Shown: one piece after another, positions 1 to 8,840 of the stretch
How the letters are laid out: every line of letters starts with the position of its first letter
Position numbering within the stretch: the stretch's first letter is position 1
Position numbers and translations under genes: made by a program
From: Bartonella australis AUST/NH1
GTDB taxonomy: Bacteria > Pseudomonadota > Alphaproteobacteria > Rhizobiales > Rhizobiaceae
Direction of reading: 5' to 3'
Assembly (NCBI RefSeq): GCF_000341355.1
Contig: NC_020300.1
Location: 124,001 to 188,000, forward strand
Length of the DNA: 64,000 bases
Notes under the pieces: model-generated
Told to the model about the DNA's origin: nothing
What the model saw: only the letters and a program-made list of their open reading frames with translations
Databases searched by the model: none

Positions 1-302
1 GGCATAATATGCTCTTGTGGGATATTTTGAATATGAAAAACACCTCCGTAGACCAATTCTACATGAAACAATGTTTCAGTTTTATCACCAGCCGTAACCG
101 ACAAAGATAACACTACATCATAATTATCATCACCGATCGGATTGGCATTGACATTAATGTTGATATCAATTGGCGGCGCACTTTCTCGTGGACGCAGCGA
201 ACGAGGAGCATTTGGATTCTCAAACGAGAAATCTTTTAGATACTGGGTCAATACAGCGAAAACTGGTTCACCACTATTATTCTCTATTTTATCTTCGGCC
301 AT
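1..302 (-). CDS. secB: Protein-export chaperone SecB, partial (N-terminal part)
   Basis: Reading the minus strand from an ATG at 302 gives about 100 residues that match the SecB family: a short acidic start ([13 protein letters not shown]), then the region with the PPIDINVNVNANP strand typical of alphaproteobacterial SecB, and a later [12 protein letters not shown] stretch. SecB keeps precursor proteins unfolded and hands them to SecA for Sec export across the inner membrane. The gene runs off the left edge, so the C-terminal part is not in the window. It is convergent with nothing here; fxsA lies just behind its start on the same strand. I am confident about the family; nothing suggests damage in the visible part. 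Confidence 0.9.
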   Translation of the reverse strand, partial: MAEDKIENNSGEPVFAVLTQYLKDFSFENPNAPRSLRPRESAPPIDININVNANPIGDDNYDVVLSLSVTAGDKTETLFHVELVYGGVFHIQNIPQEHIM

Positions 303-441
303 GCATAAACCTTCCATTGTGATATATACATTTTTATTTTATATTCGAGGATGATGTGGTTATCATGCCTTGCACAGGGTTTCAAGAAAGGTCTCCTTTG
401 CTTTTGTTACTTTTTGTGCGTTTATTACAGTTTTTTGCGCA

Positions 442-939
442 TTAATAATCATCGTCATTTTTACGCCAAGGAGATTCTTCAGTGTTATAGCGTTGATAAT
501 CTTCTGCGTTAAGCTCGATTATTTTTTCAGCTCCCTCTTGAGCATTAGAATTGGTTCGAGAACGGGTGTTCGTTCTGTTTTTAAACAATAAAAGAAGAAA
601 AATACGCATAGGTTTTATAAGAAGAAATATTCCTAAAATATCGCTCACAAAACCAGGAAGAACAAGCAGAATTGCACCGATAATAATTAAGGTATTTTCG
701 GCCACGTAATATTCTGGCGCGCTTCCTTGGGCGAATCCACTCTGTATATTTTGTAAAAGGCTATAACCTCGGATGCGTAGCACAATAATTCCGCTTATCA
801 TTGTTAAGAGAGTCAAACTCAAAGTCGCCAAAATCCCGATTTCCCTCCCAACAAGGATAAAACCGGCAATTTCAGTGAAGAGGATACCGAGGGTAATAAT
901 TATAAAAAAACGGGGCTTTATATGATAAAATTTTGTCAA
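442..939 (-). CDS. fxsA: FxsA family membrane protein
   Basis: The 165-residue product has hydrophobic segments at about residues 11-31, 34-54, 83-103 and 106-118 and a charged, low-complexity cytoplasmic tail from about 120 rich in Asn, Arg, Glu and Asp. The central VLPGFVSDILGIFLLIKP block is the hallmark of the FxsA family, inner-membrane proteins named from E. coli, where excess FxsA relieves phage T7 exclusion by F plasmid PifA; the normal role is unknown. The start is a TTG at 939, preceded by a good AAGGA site about eight bases upstream. It sits head-to-head with the Tim44-like gene, with about 170 bases between them, an arrangement common in this order. Confidence 0.88.
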   Translation of the reverse strand: MTKFYHIKPRFFIIITLGILFTEIAGFILVGREIGILATLSLTLLTMISGIIVLRIRGYSLLQNIQSGFAQGSAPEYYVAENTLIIIGAILLVLPGFVSDILGIFLLIKPMRIFLLLLFKNRTNTRSRTNSNAQEGAEKIIELNAEDYQRYNTEESPWRKNDDDY

Positions 940-1113
940 AAGAAATTCCTTCTCAACGTTTTTATAGAAATTATATAATCATTTTTTAAACTTAAACTGA
1001 GAGTCATGGACGATTTGAGCAGTGGGTTTACTTATTTTACATGTTTATTGATAAATGGTATGGACTGTAATGTTTATAATAGATCATTTTAGGTTCGGAG
1101 ATTGACAGCCCCC

Positions 1114-1806
1114 ATGGAATTTGATGTTGTATTTATAATAGCCCTCTTTGTCATGGTTGTCGTTTTTATGCAGCTGCGTAGTGTATTAGGGAAGCGGACT
1201 GGTTTTGAAAAGCCTCCTTTTGATCCTTATTCGGGCCGCTCCGAAAAACATGCTGAATCAGAAACGACCGATAAGGTTGTTTCGTTTCCTAATCAGATTA
1301 ATTCACAAAAAAGTGATTTTGGTGAAATTGACGCAATTGCGCCAGAAGGGAGCGCGCTCAATGACGGTCTACGTGCTATACGTCAGATTGACCCCACTTT
1401 TTCCCCTCAATTTTTTATGAATGGTGTCCAGATCGCTTACGAAATGATTGTGACAGCTTTTGCACAAGGAGATCGCGACAAGCTTAAGAAGCTGCTTTCT
1501 CAAGATGTTTTTGAGAGTTTTTGTACGGCTATTGAGCGACGCGAGGGAAGCAATGAAAAAGTCCAGTTTACTTTTGTCGGGATTAACAAGGCTGAATTTA
1601 TCGCGGCAGAAGCGCAGAAAAGAGAAGAATTTGTGACAGTGCGTATTGTCAGTGAAATTATTTCTGTAACTTATAATGAACGGGGGGAGCGTGTAGATGG
1701 TGATCCCGAGGCTATTGTAGAAATCAAAGATGTCTGGACCTTTGTTCGCGATAGCACATCACGGGATCCAAATTGGAAACTGTTCGCAACGGAAGGTGAA
1801 AATTAG
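1114..1806 (+). CDS. Tim44-like domain protein
   Basis: One N-terminal membrane helix (about residues 3-19) is followed by the RSVLGKRTGFEKPPFDPY motif that is characteristic of bacterial Tim44-like proteins, a low-complexity linker, and a C-terminal Tim44-like/NTF2-fold domain from about residue 90 to the end. Mitochondrial Tim44 anchors Hsp70 to the import channel; bacterial homologues are inner-membrane proteins of unclear role. I place the start at the ATG at 1114 because GGAG lies at 1097-1100; an in-frame TTG at 1102 is too close to that site. The Smr-domain gene follows after 56 bases on the same strand. Confidence 0.85.
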   Translation: MEFDVVFIIALFVMVVVFMQLRSVLGKRTGFEKPPFDPYSGRSEKHAESETTDKVVSFPNQINSQKSDFGEIDAIAPEGSALNDGLRAIRQIDPTFSPQFFMNGVQIAYEMIVTAFAQGDRDKLKKLLSQDVFESFCTAIERREGSNEKVQFTFVGINKAEFIAAEAQKREEFVTVRIVSEIISVTYNERGERVDGDPEAIVEIKDVWTFVRDSTSRDPNWKLFATEGEN

Positions 1807-1862
1807 GATAAATTTTTATTTGAGGAGCGTTTTTAAAGATCAAATAGAGGTCAAAGAAAGAA

Positions 1863-2438
1863 ATGTTCGGGGATAAATGGGAAAAGAAACAGAGCCCATT
1901 GGTTTTAGGGGACCGTCTATTATGGGAGATGGTGTGTCGCACTACGTTACCGCTTCGTGGCAAGCTTCGTTCTTCTGTTCGTGAAGACACTGAAAGCAGC
2001 AAAAATGAAAAATTAAAAAGAACAAAAGTCCACTCATTTTCTCAAAAACATCAACAGAAGCCGATGATGGTTAAAGAGGAGAATAGGGTGCTAGCGCAAA
2101 CAGACAAAATCTATTCCTTTGATCACACAGCGCACCGTAAACTTGCCAAAGGTCGCTATCCTATCGAAGCGCGTCTTGATCTTCATGGTCTCATACAGGA
2201 AAAGGCCTATTTTTCTTTAAAAAAGTTTTTACAATCATCTCAGCAGCGTGGATTGCGCTACGTTTTAGTAATAACAGGAAAGGGCCGTTCGCACGGAAGT
2301 GATGGTGTTTTGTGCCGGTTGGTTCCTCATTGGTTGTCAACGCCGATTTTTCGATGCTATGTCTACGCGTTTGAGCAGGCGGCTCAACGGCATGGTGGCA
2401 ATGGTGCACTTTATATACAGTTGCAACATTTGATATGA
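1863..2438 (+). CDS. Smr/MutS2-type domain protein
   Basis: The 191-residue product has a basic, poorly ordered N-terminal half and a C-terminal Smr domain from about residue 100. The signature pieces are visible: LDLHG at 105-109, ITGKGR at 137-142 and HGGNGALYI from about 177. Smr domains occur at the end of MutS2 and as free-standing proteins and have nicking or RNA/DNA-binding activity. In related genomes I recall a murein transglycosylase gene (mltA) between the Tim44-like and Smr genes; here only 56 bases separate them, so it is absent from this spot. The ATG at 1863 has only a weak purine-rich upstream sequence. Confidence 0.85.
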   Translation: MFGDKWEKKQSPLVLGDRLLWEMVCRTTLPLRGKLRSSVREDTESSKNEKLKRTKVHSFSQKHQQKPMMVKEENRVLAQTDKIYSFDHTAHRKLAKGRYPIEARLDLHGLIQEKAYFSLKKFLQSSQQRGLRYVLVITGKGRSHGSDGVLCRLVPHWLSTPIFRCYVYAFEQAAQRHGGNGALYIQLQHLI

Positions 2439-2914
2439 GAGGAGAAGGCGCGAAGTTATCTGGCCTGTTTTAGATTCAATGATAGATTTAGATATATTGT
2501 TCTTCAGATCATGTTCTTTTGAGAGCAATATGTAAGAGGGTGTTTTCGCCGTACTATTTGGGGTGTTTTAATTTCTATAGCGCTATTGTGCTGACAAAAG
2601 TGGGTGATTTTGCTGAAAGCTGCCCGATAAAAGCCAAAAAGTAATTTGCGGTTGTTTTTTTTCGGAAAAATAAATTATAATCGAAGCCCGTTCTTATCAT
2701 TAAAAACTATCGCAAGAATATCTGAAATATTAATTTTTTATGCGCCAAGCATGATAGGGGCGTTATAAAAGCAGGAAACGTATTTTCAGCAGTGAGCTGC
2801 TTTGATAAAGTCTGTGAACTCATTTTCGTGGTGTGCGTGGCAACTGTTCTTTATTTTAAAAGATTCGCATTGTTGTTTGATAAAGATAAAAGGGGTCTTT
2901 CATAAAAAGACCGC
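2439..2914. other. Intergenic region, no gene recognised
   Basis: About 480 bases between the convergent Smr-domain gene and hslO. It is AT-rich, with a 10-base palindrome ATAGCGCTAT near 2577 and no convincing reading frame, RNA gene or terminator hairpin with a T-run. I see nothing in it that I can name. Confidence 0.5.
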
Positions 2915-3925
2915 TCAATTTTTAATTTCAGAAAGTTCTGCCAGTTTAAAATGATAAGCTGTCGAGCAAAATTCGCATGTAACGGAAATTTGTTGATTTT
3001 CGGCCATTTGAGCGCGTTCTTCAGAAGGAAATCCCTCTAATATTTCTTTAATTTTTGTGTGCGAACACGAGCACTGGTCTATAATAGGGAGAGTTTTAAA
3101 AACTGTGACATCTCGTTCGTGAAAAAGTCGGAACAGCAGCCGTTCAGTACTAATTTCAGGATCAGTAAGTTCCGCACTTTCAATGGTTGCTGTCATTATT
3201 TTTGCTTCTCGCCACTGCTCTTCGAGTTGGGAACGGCTTTTAACTTTTTCTGTTTTTTGATTTGTTCCGTATGTTTTATCTTGAAGCGATGCTTGAGGCA
3301 AAAGTTGAGTTAAAATTCCCCCTGCGCGCCAGCTTTTTTTTACTTCCCCCTGTTGATCACGATTCACTAATACGGCGACTGCTAAGCGGATATCTGTAGG
3401 AATTTGTTCTGATTGGCCAAAATAATTACAAGAAACCTTCTGTAAATTTTCTCCATCTAATGCAACAATTCCCTGATAGCGTTGCATATGAGCACCTTGG
3501 TCAATCGTAAAAGCCAAGGTTCCTTTGCCAAGCAGCATTTCTGAAGATGTTTGATTACTAGCTATTGTTTGTTTTAAGCTTTCTTCATCAAAGCGAGCAT
3601 AACCACGCAGACTTGAGGGAGGAGTAAAATCGCATACCAACATATTGACTGGCCCATCAGAATGAGTTTGTAAAATAAATTTTCCTCTAAGTTTGAGCGA
3701 TGTTCCGAGCAAAACGGTCAAAACTAAAGCTTCCGCCAGAAGATAAGAGACTGGTTCGGGATATTGATGTCTTGCGAGGATAGAATTTAAAGTTTTTCCA
3801 AGCTGCACAGCGCGCCCACGAGTATCAAGTCCTTCGACTTGAAAGGGAACAACAATGTCATCTCCACCTAAGTAAGATTTATTTAGAAGGCTTTTGTCCT
3901 CGATTTTTTTACATGCTTCATTCAT
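2915..3925 (-). CDS. hslO: Hsp33 redox-regulated chaperone
   Basis: The 336-residue protein aligns over its whole length with Hsp33. The VVPFQVEGLDTRGRAVQLG block and the QSDGPVNML-type segment form the N-terminal chaperone domain, and the C-terminal redox switch has the expected zinc cysteines: CxC at residues 285/287 and CxxC at 317/320. Hsp33 is a cytosolic holdase activated when oxidation releases the zinc. It is the last gene of an argD-argF-hslO string, an order well known in Hyphomicrobiales. The start ATG at 3925 lies 20 bases behind the end of the argF remnant, so it is probably still transcribed from the argD promoter. Confidence 0.93.
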   Translation of the reverse strand: MNEACKKIEDKSLLNKSYLGGDDIVVPFQVEGLDTRGRAVQLGKTLNSILARHQYPEPVSYLLAEALVLTVLLGTSLKLRGKFILQTHSDGPVNMLVCDFTPPSSLRGYARFDEESLKQTIASNQTSSEMLLGKGTLAFTIDQGAHMQRYQGIVALDGENLQKVSCNYFGQSEQIPTDIRLAVAVLVNRDQQGEVKKSWRAGGILTQLLPQASLQDKTYGTNQKTEKVKSRSQLEEQWREAKIMTATIESAELTDPEISTERLLFRLFHERDVTVFKTLPIIDQCSCSHTKIKEILEGFPSEERAQMAENQQISVTCEFCSTAYHFKLAELSEIKN

Positions 3926-3945
3926 ATTTTTACTTTTTTACGAAT

Positions 3946-4332
3946 TTATTGTATAGGGAAAAATGTATCTTGCAAACGCCAAAAAATAGCTTCTTTTCGA
4001 ATATGAAGGCAGTTTTCGGCTGCGTCGAAAACGATGGAATGCGGTAATATGCGCGCTGTCTCGGTGGTAGTTTTTCTGTGGCCAAGGCGCATTTTTGAAT
4101 TAGTTAACATAATGGTATCTCCCCACCGAGCTGATGCATGCCGACACCGAATGAAATGCAGGTTCGTGTAGATAATTTTAAAAATCGTCGCCAGTGTTTC
4201 ATCACCGGGGGATTTTAGGTCTTTCCTTGCTTTAAAAATTTCTTTAAGAGTTTTTGTGTAATTAACGATAAATCGCGCTGTTTTTGGGATTAAAATAGGT
4301 AAATCGGCAAAGTGGTGAAGAGTATTTACCAT
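3946..4332 (-). pseudogene. argF: Ornithine carbamoyltransferase remnant with internal deletion
   Basis: This 128-codon open frame keeps both ends of an ornithine carbamoyltransferase but not the middle. Residues 1-95 follow the N-terminal domain, including WGDTIMLTNSKMRLGH, which matches the family's GGxTxxL block. The last 30 residues (HSIVFDAAENCLHIRKEAIF) match the family's extreme C-terminus. About 170 residues between them, including the HCLP ornithine-binding motif, are gone without breaking the frame. The carbamoyl-phosphate motif STRTR is also destroyed: the equivalent stretch reads IIYTNLHF. A normal enzyme has about 300 residues. It starts four bases after argD ends and precedes hslO, the usual argD-argF-hslO position. 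It cannot be a working enzyme. Confidence 0.85.
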
Positions 4333-4336
4333 GATA

Positions 4337-5542
4337 TTATGCTTGCCTTTTTTTGTTGGTCTGCGAAAGATTAGCGATTGCTTTTTCAATACGATGTAAG
4401 CCTTCACACATTTCTTCTTCAGTTATAATAAGAGGAGGCAATAAGCGCACTGTATTATTGCCGGAATTAACGGTCAAAATATATTCATTTTCTAATGCGC
4501 TGACGACTTCATTTTGGGGAACAACACACTGGATGCCCAGCATAAGGCCTATACCCCGAACTGAACATATAATATCAGGATAACTGTCGAGGATAGCTGA
4601 AAGTCCTTGTTTAAGCTTATGGCCCATATATTGAACATGATCGAGAAAGCTCTGTTTCAGGATAATGTCAAAAATACCGTTGCTGACAGCCATGCCAAGA
4701 AGATTACCTCCAAATGTTGAACCGTGAGTCCCTAGTGTCATGCCTTTAGCGGCTTTGTTTGTCGCAAGACAAGCCCCTAATGGGAAGCCACCACCTAATC
4801 CTTTTGCGAGGGTTAAGATATCAGGCGTGACGCCGCTCCATTCATAAGCGAAGAGTTTTCCTGTTCGTCCGATGCCAGTTTGGACTTCATCTAAGATCAG
4901 TAATAAGTTGTTTTCATCGCATAATTTGCGCAAAAATTTCAAAGTTTCATCAGATACTACGCGCAGCCCTCCTTCTCCTTGAATAGGTTCAATGAGGAGA
5001 GCCGCGGTATTTTCGTTAATGGCGTTGCGCAAAGCTTGTTCATTATTGAAAGGGACTTGAATAAAGCCACCAGCCCTAGGACCACAGCCTTCAAGATATT
5101 TTTCTCGTCCGCTAGCCGCGAGCGTCGCGAGTGTACGGCCGTGAAATGCGCCTTCAAAGGAGATGATTTCAGTACGTTCTGGCTGGCCGGATGAATAATG
5201 ATAACGGCGGGCCGTTTTAAATGAACACTCTAGTGCTTCAGCACCAGAATTACAGAAAAAAACTTTGTCGGCGAAGCTGTTTGCGCAAAGACGTGCAGCA
5301 AGTGTTTCTTGTTCAGGTGATTGAAAAAGGTTGGAAATATGCCAAAGTTTTCCCGCCTGTATTTTAATAGCGTCGATTAATTTTGGGTGAGTGTATCCTA
5401 AAACATTGACAGCAATACCAGACGTGAAATCAAGATAACGTTCCCCTTTGTCGGAAATAAGCCATACACCACTGCCCCGTTCAAAACGTAAATCGCGTCG
5501 AGAGAAAACGTCATAGAGTGGTTGCGTAGGGGTAGTGCTCAT
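4337..5542 (-). CDS. argD: Acetylornithine / succinyldiaminopimelate aminotransferase
   Basis: A full-length (401 residues) class III PLP-dependent aminotransferase. Visible features are the phosphate-binding SGAEA (about 99-103), the cofactor aspartate in LDEVQTGIGRTG (about 217) and the PLP lysine in LAKGLGGG (about 247). ArgD makes N-acetylornithine, and in many bacteria also acts as DapC in the diaminopimelate/lysine pathway. With argF next to it destroyed, selection for the DapC role is the likelier reason it survives intact; that is inference. The start is the ATG at 5542, with AAGGAAATA just upstream; an in-frame ATG 60 bases earlier lacks such a site. Confidence 0.92.
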   Translation of the reverse strand: MSTTPTQPLYDVFSRRDLRFERGSGVWLISDKGERYLDFTSGIAVNVLGYTHPKLIDAIKIQAGKLWHISNLFQSPEQETLAARLCANSFADKVFFCNSGAEALECSFKTARRYHYSSGQPERTEIISFEGAFHGRTLATLAASGREKYLEGCGPRAGGFIQVPFNNEQALRNAINENTAALLIEPIQGEGGLRVVSDETLKFLRKLCDENNLLLILDEVQTGIGRTGKLFAYEWSGVTPDILTLAKGLGGGFPLGACLATNKAAKGMTLGTHGSTFGGNLLGMAVSNGIFDIILKQSFLDHVQYMGHKLKQGLSAILDSYPDIICSVRGIGLMLGIQCVVPQNEVVSALENEYILTVNSGNNTVRLLPPLIITEEEMCEGLHRIEKAIANLSQTNKKRQA

Positions 5543-5978
5543 CATTATTTCCTTTATTTGTAAAGCACTGCAACGTGATAAGCAGAATAACGCAGTGTTC
5601 ATTAATGCAACGCCGTTGATAGTCGGCTAAGGCAGATTACCGCGCCAATCGACGAAAAGTCAATTGAGGTTTCAATGAGGTGTTTTACGTGTGAATGTAA
5701 GGATATTGTCTGTGATATGACGCGCAAGTTGGGGAAAACATTTTAAAAGGGTGCTTCAGAGGATAAAGGCCCTTGTCATAGAGTCGGTGTATATTGTAGT
5801 TTGAGTGAGTGAGCAGGGCTATATTTCCGCCTGTAGACCTTGCGGGGGGTGAACGGAGTCTTTTGATGCGTGGTTGATTATGGAGATTTCCTGCTGAGCT
5901 GTTCAGAGTATAGTTGAGATGTCTGAGGATGCGATTGAGTGTATCTCAGCGGGGTGGTTGTCGGGATGGAGTTCTGGT
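5543..5978. promoter_or_regulatory. Divergent argD/gcrA intergenic region with two GANTC sites
   Basis: The region separates argD (minus) from gcrA (plus) and must hold both promoters. Two GAGTC pentamers, at 5781-5785 and 5856-5860, match GANTC, the target of the CcrM methylase whose methylation state GcrA reads in alphaproteobacteria. GGAG at 5968-5971 is the ribosome site for gcrA. I could not pick out a confident sigma-70 promoter by eye, and I see no other gene here. Confidence 0.45.
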
Positions 5979-6512
5979 ATGGGTTGGACATGTGAGCGCG
6001 TTGAGCTTCTTAAAAAGCTTTGGAGTGAGGGTCTGAGTGCAAGTCAAATTGCAGTTCAGATGGGTGGGGTCAGCAGGAATGCGGTGATCGGTAAAGTACA
6101 TCGGCTAAAATTACCAGGGCGCGGTAAAGCGGTACAAGTAGTGTCACGTACACAAAAAACATTGACAAGTGCTAATTCATCAGCACCGTCGGTGCGCCGT
6201 ACTGCCTCATCTATGTCGTCAGAGAGTACCGCTTCTCGCAGTGTTGGAGCGGCGAATTTGAGGGTGGAGTTTTCAACAGAAGATGCAGCAGAAGTTGACG
6301 CATCTGCGACATCGAATGTGGTTGTGCCTATATCGCGTCATCTTAATCTGCTACAATTGAATGAAAATACATGCAGATGGCCGGTCGGAGACCCTTTATC
6401 GCCGGATTTTCATTTTTGTGGCGCTGATTCCGGTGAAAGCAGTCCTTATTGTGCTTTTCACGCTAAGATAGCATTTCAGCCAATATCCGAGAGGCGACGG
6501 GCGAGAGCGTAA
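5979..6512 (+). CDS. gcrA: GcrA cell-cycle regulator
   Basis: The 177-residue product starts MGWTCERVELLKKLW and continues with SASQIAVQMGGVSRNAVIGK, the helix-turn-helix found in all GcrA proteins. A Ser/Ala/Thr-rich linker follows, and the C-terminus keeps the conserved CRWPVGDP...FHFCGA...YCAFH block that contacts sigma-70 and may bind metal. GcrA acts with the CcrM methylase to activate genes whose promoters carry GANTC. The start at 5979 is chosen because the family begins at this methionine and GGAG lies seven bases upstream; the frame is open 20 codons further but without homology. It stands alone, divergent from argD. Confidence 0.95.
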   Translation: MGWTCERVELLKKLWSEGLSASQIAVQMGGVSRNAVIGKVHRLKLPGRGKAVQVVSRTQKTLTSANSSAPSVRRTASSMSSESTASRSVGAANLRVEFSTEDAAEVDASATSNVVVPISRHLNLLQLNENTCRWPVGDPLSPDFHFCGADSGESSPYCAFHAKIAFQPISERRRARA

Positions 6513-7195
6513 TATCCAGATATATTGGATATTGAATTTATATCCCGTAAGTGAGATTTAGCCGGGAATATGGAGGGCTATCTTCTCTTCAGGGCGGCGT
6601 TTTGTGCTCTTAACTTACCATTGAGAGGGGGATATAAAGTAATTATTTATAGATACCGTGTCTTCTTCCGTTCAAGCGTAACTACTTGATGTAATTGCAA
6701 TGACGACGTGCGTTAATAGAGACGAGGTATTACAGGTGATTGAAGCAGAAGTTATTCATTCTACTGACGTATTTTGGTTTAAGTTTTACCGTGGTATTTT
6801 TTTGAGTTAATTTTTTAGCGGTGCCACATAATAGAATTTGTGCTGTTTTTTGAGAGAATGTTCTTCATAATAGTTTTTATCATTGATTAGATAGATCGGC
6901 AGATATACCCCCTATGTGCGGAATTCTATATTGATATGATCGGGATGATCGTGTGGGTAAAGATGCCTTAGAGGGTGTGTAGGCGGCTTTGTTATGGCTT
7001 GGGGGTTGAAGGGTATTTATGAAAGAGCCATTCACGAAGCTAAAAAATATATTCAGTAAAAAACAGAATTCATAGAAAAAGATCGGTAGATATTTTGAAT
7101 ATGTCGGGAGCTTAAATTAAGAGGTAATTTTTAATTTATCTGATTTTTAAGGAAGGAGATTAAAAGGCTAAAACGGCCTACTTCAGTAAAATAAG
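6513..7195. other. Long intergenic region, no gene recognised
   Basis: About 680 bases between the ends of gcrA and ccmG, which are convergent. It starts with an imperfect hairpin just behind gcrA (ATATCCCG near 6538 with CGGGAATAT near 6564) that lacks a T-run. No reading frame with family resemblance, RNA gene or repeat was recognised. Its length is unusual between convergent genes and fits gene loss, but I cannot identify a remnant. Confidence 0.45.
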
Positions 7196-7801
7196 TCATT
7201 CTTTGCCGGCAGATTCTCCCGCAGCTAGGGCTTTTTCGATTTTCGGCAATATGTCTCGTTGATAAATTTGCCACGTTAAGGGACCAATGTGTTTAGCGAT
7301 GATGGTGCTCTCTTTATTTAAAATAAATGTTTCAGGTGGCCCATATACACCCCAATTAATTGCCGCGTGGCCTGAAACATCAAAGCCAACTGATTTAAAA
7401 GGATTACCAAAATTGGTTAAGAAGCGCTGAGCGTGATCTTTGTCATCTTTGTAGTTAATTCCAATGAGATTAAAGCGTTTATCTTTCGCAATTTCTACGA
7501 GGATGGCATGTTCTTCACGGCAGGATGGGCACCATGATCCCCAAAAATTGACCAATATCACGCGTCCCTTAAACTGCTCGGATTTTAAAAAGCCTTCGCT
7601 ATTTAATAAGGGAAGTTCAGTTTCAGGAGCGGGTTTTCCAACTAATATATTTGGAATAAAAGCAGCGTCATTAGGATATTTTGTGTTCATAGAGTTTAAG
7701 AGAAGTGTGATGAAAAGGAAAAAAAGGCAAAACGGCCCTAAAAGACCGAATAAGACGAGAAAAGATGTATTTTTTTCAGCTCTAAGTGGAGTGATTTTCA
7801 T
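7196..7801 (-). CDS. ccmG: Thiol:disulfide interchange protein CcmG/DsbE
   Basis: A 201-residue thioredoxin-like protein with one N-terminal membrane anchor (about residues 13-36) and the active site WGSWCPSC, cysteines 91 and 94. The KPAPETELPLL and GVYGPPETFIL segments, with the cis-proline region, are typical of CcmG. It works in the periplasm, keeping apocytochrome c cysteines reduced for haem attachment. It is the last gene of the minus-strand ccmA-B-C-D-G string, and its start overlaps the end of ccmD by 20 bases. The haem lyase genes ccmE, F and H are not in this window. Confidence 0.93.
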   Translation of the reverse strand: MKITPLRAEKNTSFLVLFGLLGPFCLFFLFITLLLNSMNTKYPNDAAFIPNILVGKPAPETELPLLNSEGFLKSEQFKGRVILVNFWGSWCPSCREEHAILVEIAKDKRFNLIGINYKDDKDHAQRFLTNFGNPFKSVGFDVSGHAAINWGVYGPPETFILNKESTIIAKHIGPLTWQIYQRDILPKIEKALAAGESAGKE

Positions 7802-8027
7802 TGCGTTTTTCTTTCCAAATTAACTCTTTTTCTTTTAATTGTCTCAGGACTTTTTTTTGATATGCTCCTTTATAAAGAATACGCCCAAGGAAGCACAGCA
7901 GAGAAATTGCAGAAATCATATAGCTTAAAACGACAATTTGCTCTTGATGAAGCGTGCCAAGAAAATAATCAATTTTCCGGGAAAAATTCCTTAAAACCCC
8001 GATTTGATCGCTATTTAAGTTAAGCAT
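7782..8027 (-). CDS. ccmD: Haem exporter accessory protein CcmD
   Basis: A small protein of up to 81 residues with one membrane helix (about residues 33-52) followed by a basic, charged tail ending in KEKELIWKEKRNE. This one-helix plus coiled tail layout and the position between ccmC and ccmG identify CcmD, which helps release haem-loaded CcmE from the CcmABC transporter. Typical CcmD proteins have 50-60 residues, so the first 25 or so residues here are either a true extension or the start lies further in. The annotated ATG overlaps the end of ccmC by 13 bases and the end overlaps ccmG, suggesting translational coupling. Confidence 0.75.
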   Translation of the reverse strand: MLNLNSDQIGVLRNFSRKIDYFLGTLHQEQIVVLSYMISAISLLCFLGRILYKGAYQKKVLRQLKEKELIWKEKRNENHST

Positions 8028-8794
8028 GAAGAAGAATCCTGATGTCGGGCGCGATGCACTGCTTTAGCTTGAAGTGTTCGAATATGACGACAGACGATTT
8101 CATTTTGCATAGCCATTAAATACAGCAAGGCAAACATAAAGGTGAAGCAAAGCATCATTGTTATAAGCGGCCACAGCATGGCACGATCAATTGTTATAGC
8201 GCCCGAACGCAAAAAAGATGTTGGTTGATGAAGTGTGTTCCACCAACTAACAGAAAATTTAATGATAGGAATATCAACAAGTCCAACTAAGGTTAAAATT
8301 GCTATGGCGTGCGCAGCTCTCGCTTGATTATCGAAAGCACGAGCGAGTGTGACAATGGCGAGATAGATAAAAAACAAAATCAAAACTGATGTTAATCTAG
8401 CATCCCACACCCACCATGTCCCCCACGTAGAACGTCCCCAAAGTGCTCCTGTCATCAAGGCTAAGGCAGTAAAGACCGCTCCAATGGGCGCCCCGCATTT
8501 AAGAGCTACACTGGCAAGATCGTGGTTCCAAATCAGGCTTCCTAGTGCAGCGATACTCATTGCGATGTAACAGAGCGTGGATAACCACGCAAATGGTACA
8601 TGAATATACATAATCCTGACGGTGATTCCTTGTTGATAGTCATCAGGAGAACGTATAATCAAGATTAACCCTACAATAAGAAAAAGCAATGTTATTCCAG
8701 TTAACCAGGGCAAGGCAGCACCGCTTATTTTCATAAAACGGGCTGAATCTATGAGGGGAAATTGCATTTCTTTCTTTTGTAGTGATTTATTCAT
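8015..8794 (-). CDS. ccmC: Haem exporter protein CcmC
   Basis: A 259-residue polytopic membrane protein with six predicted helices and the tryptophan-rich haem-handling motif WGTWWVWD at 124-131, plus conserved histidines in YIHVPFAW (about 65) and in the SWWNTLHQPTS segment after the motif. CcmC places haem on the chaperone CcmE at the periplasmic face during cytochrome c maturation. It lies 46 bases behind ccmB and overlaps ccmD at its 3' end, so it is part of the same transcript. Length and motif order are normal for the family. Confidence 0.95.
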   Translation of the reverse strand: MNKSLQKKEMQFPLIDSARFMKISGAALPWLTGITLLFLIVGLILIIRSPDDYQQGITVRIMYIHVPFAWLSTLCYIAMSIAALGSLIWNHDLASVALKCGAPIGAVFTALALMTGALWGRSTWGTWWVWDARLTSVLILFFIYLAIVTLARAFDNQARAAHAIAILTLVGLVDIPIIKFSVSWWNTLHQPTSFLRSGAITIDRAMLWPLITMMLCFTFMFALLYLMAMQNEIVCRHIRTLQAKAVHRARHQDSSSCLT

Positions 8795-8840
8795 GGGCCT
8801 AATAATAGGTAGACTTCAGCATTGCGGCAATTAGCTTTTA

